A stretch of 64,000 nucleotides of DNA from Rhizobium sp. Pop5 (lineage in GTDB: Bacteria; Pseudomonadota; Alphaproteobacteria; Rhizobiales; Rhizobiaceae), in assembly GCF_024721175.1 (NCBI RefSeq), contig NZ_CP099402.1:186001-250000 (forward strand), given 5' to 3'. How positions within the stretch are numbered: position 1 is the stretch's first letter; the number at the start of each line of letters is the position of its first letter. This document shows positions 58,155 to 64,000 of the stretch, in pieces. The position numbers and the translations under genes were made by a program. A model generated the notes under the pieces. It saw only the letters and a program-made list of their open reading frames with translations. It was not told the DNA's origin and made no database searches.

Positions 58155-60017
58155 TCACCGCCGCGGTCTTTCCTCCCGCATCGCCGCCGCCACGCGGACA
58201 AAGAGCGGGCTCGCCGGCAGATCGCTAAGCGCAACCGACAGCTTCGGCTTCCAGTTCGGATAGCTGTCGCTCGTGCCCGGAATATTCGTCGGATTGTTTT
58301 CGTCGGTGAGATCGGCAAGACGGACCGCGACGAGGAGCGACGGAGTTCCGGCAATGAAGCGGTAGGCGCTGACGGTCAGGTCTCTCAGCACGTCCCGGCT
58401 TGCCCCTGCGGCAAGTCCGGCAGGCAGGTTCAAGCCGGCAGCCTCGAGTGCCGCCCTGAGATTTCGGCGTTCGCGCTTGCGATGCCTCAGATGCTCCCGG
58501 GTGATATCGGGCGGCACGATGGCATGGTCGCACCTGGCCTTGATGTCGGCGCCGCGCCACCAACCAGCCAGGGTCTGATGGTCGTGCGTCGAGATGCAGG
58601 CCAAGGCGAGGACGGGATAGGCGTCCGCCGGCCTGAAGCCCTCCTCGTCCTGCTCGTAGGAAAGGATGCGATAGGAAAGGATCCGCGCCGCCTTCAGATC
58701 GTCCAGCAGGTCTTGAGGGATCATGCCGAGCGCCTCGCCGATGACGAGGCATCGATGCTCGGCGGAAGCATCCGCGAGGGTCTGCAGGAGCCGATGCTGG
58801 GGATAGCTGATATAACCGCCACCGTCCGGCCCGCTTCCTGCCGGCACCAAAAAGAGGCGACGCAGCGCCGGGGCGTGGTCGATGCGGATCGCGCCCGAAT
58901 ATCGCATGGCCGCGTTCAGCATGCGCCGGTAAGGCGACATGTCTCCCGAGGCGATCGCGGAAGGGAGATATCCCGCGAGATGCCAATCCTGCCCGTTCAC
59001 GGCGAAAGGATCGGGAGGGCTGCCGATCGTGGCTTCCGAGATGTAGACGTTGGGCTCACTCCATGTCGCTGAGCCGTCGAGGGCCTCGCCCACGGCAAGG
59101 TCGAGATAGAGCCCGAGCCGCAGGCCGGCCTTGCGTGAGCGCTCCGCCGCCTGCAGCAGCTGCCGGTGAGCGAGCCATTGCAGCCACATGTGGAAGCGGA
59201 CATCATCGGCGTGGCCGCGCTCGAATTCCCGGACGGCGGGATTGTCGAAGCGCTTGATATCGGCCGGCCATCCCCGCCAGCCGGCACCCCTCCCCTTCTC
59301 CGCCATGGATAACGACAGGCATTCGAAGAGAGCATGCAGCCTGAGGCTGTCGCCGCGCTCTGCGACGAAGGCGTCGAAATCATCGGGATCGTAGATCTCG
59401 TCGGCCGGTCTGCGCTGCCACCAAGCCGGCCAGAGGCCGCGTAGGGCCTGAAGTTTGGTTTGCGCCACCCCGACATAATCGACAAGATCGGCTCGCCGAA
59501 GGCGCTGCAATTGCCGTTCGAGTTCGGGGCTTGCGACAAAACCCGGCAGGCGGTCGACGGCGATATAGAGCGGGTTGAGATGCTGGCGGTTCGAGGGTTC
59601 ATAGGGACTGCAGCGATCGGGGTCGGCGAGAAACGGCGCATGCAGCGGGTTGAGGCCGATGAAATCGGCGCCGAGCGACCCCGCAAGCTCTGCCATTTCG
59701 GCCAGGTCCTGGTAATCGCCGATGCCCCAGTTGCGCGGCGAACGCAGCTCGTAAAGCTGCAGACTGATGCCCCAGATCCGCGTGCCGGCCAGGAAATCCG
59801 GCAGAAACGAGGTCGGGATTTTCTGATCCGCCGGCTCCTGCTCCGGCCGTGATGCGCCCGCCTCGGGATCGGCCGCCGCGGGCAATTCGACTTTCAATGC
59901 CGACAGGATCTTGCGTTTGGCCGCATTGGAGATCGCCACCTCCCGATTGTCCGGGCTCGGCCTGGTTGGACTGATGCCGTGCCGGCGGGCGAGCTTGTCG
60001 AGGTCAGCGGATTTCAT
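58155..60017 (-). CDS. malQ: 4-alpha-glucanotransferase (amylomaltase)
   Basis: A 620-residue GH77 enzyme. Typical parts: WGISLQLYELRSPRNWGIGDYQDL near residue 95, the NPLHAPF and PYEPSNRQHLNPLYI substrate stretch, the nucleophile-bearing AIRIDHAPAL, and the acid/base GEALGMIPQDLL followed by HDHQTLAGWW. It transfers glucan segments between maltodextrins in the cytosol. AAGGGG precedes ATG 60017 by about 8 nt. The gene starts 25 bp after the treZ stop, so the two form an operon and act together in maltodextrin turnover. Confidence 0.93.
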   Translation of the reverse strand: MKSADLDKLARRHGISPTRPSPDNREVAISNAAKRKILSALKVELPAAADPEAGASRPEQEPADQKIPTSFLPDFLAGTRIWGISLQLYELRSPRNWGIGDYQDLAEMAELAGSLGADFIGLNPLHAPFLADPDRCSPYEPSNRQHLNPLYIAVDRLPGFVASPELERQLQRLRRADLVDYVGVAQTKLQALRGLWPAWWQRRPADEIYDPDDFDAFVAERGDSLRLHALFECLSLSMAEKGRGAGWRGWPADIKRFDNPAVREFERGHADDVRFHMWLQWLAHRQLLQAAERSRKAGLRLGLYLDLAVGEALDGSATWSEPNVYISEATIGSPPDPFAVNGQDWHLAGYLPSAIASGDMSPYRRMLNAAMRYSGAIRIDHAPALRRLFLVPAGSGPDGGGYISYPQHRLLQTLADASAEHRCLVIGEALGMIPQDLLDDLKAARILSYRILSYEQDEEGFRPADAYPVLALACISTHDHQTLAGWWRGADIKARCDHAIVPPDITREHLRHRKRERRNLRAALEAAGLNLPAGLAAGASRDVLRDLTVSAYRFIAGTPSLLVAVRLADLTDENNPTNIPGTSDSYPNWKPKLSVALSDLPASPLFVRVAAAMREERPRR

Positions 60018-60042
60018 CCTTCGATCCCCTTCCCGCATGCGC

Positions 60043-61800
60043 TCACGCCTCGCTGATGCTCCAGATCACCGTCCAAGGCGCAAGGTCGCCCCCGTCGCGG
60101 TGACCCAGACGGAAGATCATCTCCTCCTCGCGCTGTTCCTCGGGAAGCATCGCCGCCTCATTGCCGAGATTGGCGCGCAGATGAAGGCGCCGGTTGCCGG
60201 CGAGCCTCCAATCCACCGCGACCGCGCTTCCCGCCGAGCGATAGGCAGCCGCGTTTCCCGCGCCTTTCAGCAGGGGAATGATCTTTCGGTGACGGAGGTC
60301 AAGAAGCGTTCTATAGAAATCAAGGGTTCCGGAAGAGGCGAGCTTCGACCAGTCGAGTTTGGCGGCAGCAAAAGTCGAGGGCGCCGTCGGATCGAGAAGG
60401 TCCTCGGTATCGAAGCCCGGCAAGCGCGAAAGCTCCTCGCGGCGGCCCTTCCTGACCTTCTCGTTCAACTCCTCATCGAAATCGCAGAAGAAGGGAAAGG
60501 GCTCTTCGGCTCGCCACTCCTCGCCCATGAACAACATCGGTATTCCGGGCGCCAGGAGATAGATTGCCGTGACCGCCCTGACGGCATCGGCCGGGCTTGA
60601 CGCCAAGACACGGTCGCCGAGCGCTCGGTTACCGATCTGGTCATGGTTCTGAATGAAGGATACGAAAGCGGTTGGCGGCAGATGACCGCTCGGCTTGCCG
60701 CGGCTTCTCCCACGATAGGGCATATGGTCGCCCTGAAACACGAAGCCTTCCGCCAGCGCCCGGCCGAGATTTCCAGCGTCTGCAGCGTAATCGGCATAAT
60801 AACCGAACGTCTCGCCCGTGGCAGCGATGTGCAGCACATGATGCACATCGTCGTTCCATTGCGCGGTGAACAGTCCAGCCTCACCGTTTTCGTCGCGCTG
60901 CAAGAGATCGCTGTCGTTCTCCTCGTTTTCGACGATCAGATGAACATGGCGATTTCCGGCCGCGGCCCTGACGCGGCGCGCGAGCGCGTGGAGAAGATGC
61001 TCGGTGCTGTCATCCCTGATCGCATGGACAGCATCGAAGCGGAAGCCGTCGAGCCTGAACTCGGTGATCCAGTAGATGGCATTCCCGATGATGAATTCGC
61101 GGATCATCTCCGAACCGTCGCCATCGTAATTGACGCCGTGGCCCCAGGGTGTCTTGTGATGGTCGGTAAAGAGCGGCGCATAGGCCGGGATGTGGTTTCC
61201 GTCGGGCCCGAAGTGGTTGTAGACCACGTCGAGGAAGACGCAGATACCGCGCTCATGCGCCGCATCCACCAGTGCCATGAAGTCTTCCGGCCGTCCGTAG
61301 CTCGCATCAGGCGCGTAGGGAAGCACACCATCATAGCCCCAGCCGTAGCGGCCGGGAAATTCGCTGAGCGGCATGATCTGCAACGCCGTGATGCCGAGCG
61401 ACCGCAGATGATCGAGACGCTCGATCGCGGCCTTGAAAGTGCCCTCCGGCGTGAAGCAGCCGATATGTATCTCGTAGATGACCATCTCTTCCCAGGGCCG
61501 ACCCATCCAGGCGTCCATCTTCCACCGATAGGAGGAAAGATCGACCACTTCGCTCGGCCCATGCACGTCCTGTGGCTGGAACCGCGAGGCGGGATCGGGA
61601 ACGTGGCGGCCGTCCGGCAGAAGGAAGCGATAGCGCGTACCGGGACGGGCCTCCGCCACCGCGCACCGGTGCCAGCCGTCTTCTTGCGCCTGCATCGGGC
61701 GCGACTCCGCGCCTTCGATCTTCAGCCATATGCTTTCATGCAGGGGAGCCCACAGGCGAAAGAGAATACCCTCTTCGGTGAATGCCGGGCCAAACGTCAT
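60043..61800 (-). CDS. treZ: Malto-oligosyltrehalose trehalohydrolase
   Basis: A 585-residue GH13 enzyme. An N-terminal CBM48-like part (FRLWAPLHESIWLKI) leads to the barrel: YEIHIGCFTPEGTFKAAIERL, PLSEFPGRYGWGYDGVLPYAP, FLDVVYNHFGPDGNHI, the nucleophile in DGFRFDAVHAI, the acid in IVENEEND and SFIQNHDQIGNRALG. These signatures are specific to TreZ, which releases trehalose from maltooligosyl-trehalose. The partner TreY is not in the window. ATG 61800 matches the family N-terminus; the frame is open to 61893. Operon with malQ. Confidence 0.93.
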   Translation of the reverse strand: MTFGPAFTEEGILFRLWAPLHESIWLKIEGAESRPMQAQEDGWHRCAVAEARPGTRYRFLLPDGRHVPDPASRFQPQDVHGPSEVVDLSSYRWKMDAWMGRPWEEMVIYEIHIGCFTPEGTFKAAIERLDHLRSLGITALQIMPLSEFPGRYGWGYDGVLPYAPDASYGRPEDFMALVDAAHERGICVFLDVVYNHFGPDGNHIPAYAPLFTDHHKTPWGHGVNYDGDGSEMIREFIIGNAIYWITEFRLDGFRFDAVHAIRDDSTEHLLHALARRVRAAAGNRHVHLIVENEENDSDLLQRDENGEAGLFTAQWNDDVHHVLHIAATGETFGYYADYAADAGNLGRALAEGFVFQGDHMPYRGRSRGKPSGHLPPTAFVSFIQNHDQIGNRALGDRVLASSPADAVRAVTAIYLLAPGIPMLFMGEEWRAEEPFPFFCDFDEELNEKVRKGRREELSRLPGFDTEDLLDPTAPSTFAAAKLDWSKLASSGTLDFYRTLLDLRHRKIIPLLKGAGNAAAYRSAGSAVAVDWRLAGNRRLHLRANLGNEAAMLPEEQREEEMIFRLGHRDGGDLAPWTVIWSISEA

Positions 61801-61950
61801 TTTGCTCAAGGGAAAGCCTTGGATGAATTGGAATGAGATTGGGGTAACTTTTGACAGGGCAAAAAGTTTCGCCGCTGCAGGCGGACCGCACATCTAACCG
61901 GCGGCAATGCCTGCCCCTGCAGATAGAAGGAGTATAATTCCGCTCTGTTA

Positions 61951-61973
61951 GCAGTAGGATTTTATCCTACTGC
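61951..61973. promoter_or_regulatory. Palindrome upstream of the toxin-antitoxin pair (candidate operator)
   Basis: A perfect 10-bp inverted repeat, GCAGTAGGAT (61951-61960) and ATCCTACTGC (61964-61973), with a TTT spacer, 37 bp upstream of the antitoxin ATG. Ribbon-helix-helix antitoxins bind such sites to repress their own operon, so this is a likely autoregulatory operator. Confidence 0.65.
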
Positions 61974-62010
61974 GTGCTATGAAATATGCGGAAAAGCAGG
62001 AGTGCAACCG

Positions 62011-62292
62011 ATGCGTTCGACGCAACAGATGAGCATTACATTGCCCATGGAAATGGCGAAGCGCGTCAAGCAGCGGGTGTCCGACGGTGACTACGCCTCC
62101 GAAAGCGAAGTCATTCGCGAGGGACTTCGGGCGTTGCAAGAACGCGAGAATGCGGTCGAACACTGGCTGCGAACTGAAGTCGCGGCCACCTATGATGTCC
62201 ATATGGCCGACCCCACCAAGGCCAAACCTCTCGATGAAGTCTGGAAGCGGCTCGAAGCACGCATGGACGAGATCGATCGAGAAGAAGATTGA
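62011..62292 (+). CDS. ParD-like antitoxin (ribbon-helix-helix)
   Basis: A 93-residue protein with the RHH strand-helix-helix at the N-terminus (QQMSITLPMEMAKRVKQRVS, DGDYASESEVIREGLRAL) and a charged C-terminal tail that would wrap the toxin. CAGGAG lies 8 nt before ATG 62011; a GTG at 62002 is less likely. The stop overlaps the toxin start (TGATG), and a perfect palindrome lies upstream, both usual for type II modules. Confidence 0.88.
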   Translation: MRSTQQMSITLPMEMAKRVKQRVSDGDYASESEVIREGLRALQERENAVEHWLRTEVAATYDVHMADPTKAKPLDEVWKRLEARMDEIDREED

Positions 62293-62597
62293 TGAAGCGC
62301 TATGATATCCGCCTTACCGCCGAGGCGGAGGTGGATTTGGCGCGCATCTATCGTTTCGTACGCAGGAAATCCGCATCTTCGGTTGTCGCCCGCAATTACG
62401 TGGCTCGCATCAAGACCTTTGTGGATGGCTTCGGGACATATCCCGAACGTGGCAGCATTCACGATGACATCCGGCCTGGGTTACGCATTGTCGGCTTTGA
62501 ACGTCGGGTAAGCGTGGCGTTCGTGGTCAACGCAGCCGAAGTTGTCATCCTCCGCATCCTCTATGCTGGGCAGCAGTTTGAAAGCGATGAAAATTAA
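62292..62597 (+). CDS. ParE/RelE-superfamily toxin
   Basis: A 101-residue protein of the ParE/RelE fold: YDIRLTAEAEVDLARIYRFV at the N-terminus, YPERGSIHDDI, the GLRIVGFERRVSVAFVV strands and the terminal VVILRILYAGQQFE. ParE members poison DNA gyrase; RelE members cut mRNA. Pairing with a ParD-type antitoxin favours the former. It overlaps the antitoxin stop by one base. A full-length frame with no visible damage. Confidence 0.87.
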   Translation: MKRYDIRLTAEAEVDLARIYRFVRRKSASSVVARNYVARIKTFVDGFGTYPERGSIHDDIRPGLRIVGFERRVSVAFVVNAAEVVILRILYAGQQFESDEN

Positions 62598-62628
62598 CCC
62601 GGTCGCCAAGCATCCTCATACTTCAATT

Positions 62629-64000
62629 TCAAGCCGCCGCGACCTTCCCCGAGAGTGCCTGATCCATGGCCACCTGAAGCTGTTCCTGGGTGAAAGGCTT
62701 CGTCATCCTCAGCATCCGGCCAATGCCGTTGTCTTCCGAGAGTTCGGCATAACCCGAAGCGAGGATGACGGGCAGGCCGGGGAAGGAGGAGCGAAGGTGA
62801 CGCGCGAGTTCGGCCCCCGTCATGCCGGGCATGGCATGGTCGGTGATGACCAGGTCGCAATCCTGGCCGTCGGAGAGGAATTCCAGGGCCTCGGAAGCGG
62901 AAGACGCTTCCCGCGTGAGATGGCCGAGATCTTCCAGCATCGCCACGGTTCCGGTCCTGACGAGCGCGTCGTCGTCGACCACCAGAATGGCCAGCGATCT
63001 CGATACCGGTTTCGCCGGCTCTGCCATCGCAGCCTCGGCGACAGAGGGCGCCTTGGCGAAAGCCTCGGCGACGGGAAGCCAAAGCGAAACGGTCGTGCCC
63101 TTCCCCCGCATGCTCGCGATCTGGATCGAACCGCCGGATTGCGCCGCCAGGCCATGGACCATCGACAGGCCGAGACCGGTGCCCTTGCCGACACCTTTCG
63201 TGGTGAAAAACGGCTCGGCGGCGCGCGAGACGGTCGCCTCGTCCATGCCTTCGCCGTCGTCCGACACCGATATTCTGATGTAATTCCCACCTGCAAGACC
63301 GGGCAGGGCCGGCTCTTCGGCCTCAGCGGCGGCCACCGTCACGGCGCCGCCGCTTTCCAGCGCGTCCCGCGCATTGACGAACAGATTGAGCAGCGCCAGT
63401 TCCAGCTGGTTGCTGTCCACCAGCAGCGGCGCCAGATCGGCCGGGATGCTTTTGCGGATCTCGATGCGTGGGCCTACCGCCTTGGCGAGAAGATCCTCGA
63501 CGTTTTCGAACAGCCTGAGGAAATCGACCGCCTGCGGCTTCAATTCCTGCCGGCGCGCGAAGGCGAGCAGGCGCTGGGTCAGCGCCGTGCCGCGCTCGGC
63601 AGCCTGGATGGCGTTCGTCACCAGGCGTTCGCTGCGCTCGTCTGCCGGAAGACGCTTCTTCAAAAGGTTGAGGCTGCCAAGCACCGCCATCAGAAGATTG
63701 TTGAAATCGTGGGCCACGCCTCCCGTCAGGTGACCGATCGTGTCGAGCTTCTGCGCCTCGAAGAGCTGGGCAAGCGCCTCCTCGCGCTCGCGCGTCTTTT
63801 GATCGATCCGGTGCTCCAGCTCTTCGTTGAGCTGACGCAGTTGCGCTGCCGAGGCTTCGAGTTCGGCGGTGCGCTGGCGGACTCTAGCCTCCAGATCCGC
63901 GTTCAGGCGTTCAAGCTCCCGCGTCTTCCTGTAGAGATCGGCAAAGACCCTGACCTTGGCTCTCAGCACCTCGGGCACGATCGGGACGGAGACATAGTCG
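62629..64000 (-). CDS. Hybrid sensor histidine kinase / response regulator, 5' end outside the window
   Basis: At least 456 residues, open to the right edge. The first visible residues (DYVSVPIVPEVLRAKVRVFADL) are the end of a receiver domain, so a REC domain precedes. A coiled coil (about 30-75) leads to HisKA (HLTGGVAHDFNNLLMAV), the ATPase boxes NLFVNARDA, DDGEGMD and GTGLGLSMVHGL, and a C-terminal receiver with VVDDDALVR and the phospho-acceptor in DLVITDHAMPG. A REC-HK-REC architecture without membrane helices in view suggests a cytosolic phosphorelay protein. Partner and signal unknown. Confidence 0.9.
   Translation of the reverse strand, partial: DYVSVPIVPEVLRAKVRVFADLYRKTRELERLNADLEARVRQRTAELEASAAQLRQLNEELEHRIDQKTREREEALAQLFEAQKLDTIGHLTGGVAHDFNNLLMAVLGSLNLLKKRLPADERSERLVTNAIQAAERGTALTQRLLAFARRQELKPQAVDFLRLFENVEDLLAKAVGPRIEIRKSIPADLAPLLVDSNQLELALLNLFVNARDALESGGAVTVAAAEAEEPALPGLAGGNYIRISVSDDGEGMDEATVSRAAEPFFTTKGVGKGTGLGLSMVHGLAAQSGGSIQIASMRGKGTTVSLWLPVAEAFAKAPSVAEAAMAEPAKPVSRSLAILVVDDDALVRTGTVAMLEDLGHLTREASSASEALEFLSDGQDCDLVITDHAMPGMTGAELARHLRSSFPGLPVILASGYAELSEDNGIGRMLRMTKPFTQEQLQVAMDQALSGKVAAA

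Overview
The window reads as a rhizobial (Rhizobium leguminosarum/etli-like) alphaproteobacterial replicon segment. Coding density and GC are high. A DUF982 gene, ExoF/ExoP-type polysaccharide genes, a Kup transporter and intergenic palindromes of the kind scattered through Rhizobium genomes (three copies, at about 876-1024 and 13331-13375) all fit. The genus call is inference; no rRNA or tRNA is present to confirm it.

Layout. 0-9.3 kb holds housekeeping and membrane genes: a DUF4105 protein, DUF763, a phospholipase D / YbhN-like / YbhP-like trio, Kup, small proteins and a decayed LacI-family regulator. 9.3-28.5 kb is the most unusual part, a minus-strand block with a type I secretion pair (HlyD-like adaptor and ABC exporter with a degenerate C39-like domain), a 102-aa small protein, and two successive copies of a module [giant multidomain exoprotein + COG0523/CobW GTPase]. 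Each giant protein has an N,N-dimethylformamidase-like domain followed by Ig-like, DUF4082 and cadherin/VCBS repeats. Both end in PQLAA and neither shows RTX repeats. The second giant gene appears frameshifted near 27.45-27.48 kb. A small exported protein lies between the modules on the other strand.

29-55.5 kb is an exopolysaccharide locus: ExoF-like export protein, Wzx flippase, a six-gene nucleotide-sugar operon joined by overlapping start and stop codons (WbpB/WbpE/WbpD-like steps plus a second aminotransferase, an epimerase and a second acyltransferase), a LuxR-type regulator with a non-canonical receiver, a glycosyltransferase fused to a repeat region, UDP-xylose synthase, the priming glycosylphosphotransferase, a WecG/TagA glycosyltransferase, a secreted beta-helix protein, a Wzy-like polymerase (possibly frameshifted), three more glycosyltransferases, a Wzc/ExoP-like tyrosine kinase and GDP-fucose synthase. 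These parts would make and export a Wzx/Wzy-type polymer likely to contain xylose, fucose and diamino-uronic sugars. The entry enzymes UDP-GlcNAc 6-dehydrogenase and GDP-mannose 4,6-dehydratase are not in the window.

55.5-64 kb carries a string of small stress- or envelope-type proteins, treZ and malQ for maltodextrin/trehalose metabolism, a ParDE-like toxin-antitoxin pair with a perfect palindrome upstream, and the 3' part of a hybrid histidine kinase that runs off the right edge. No CRISPR array, insertion sequence, tRNA or rRNA was recognised.
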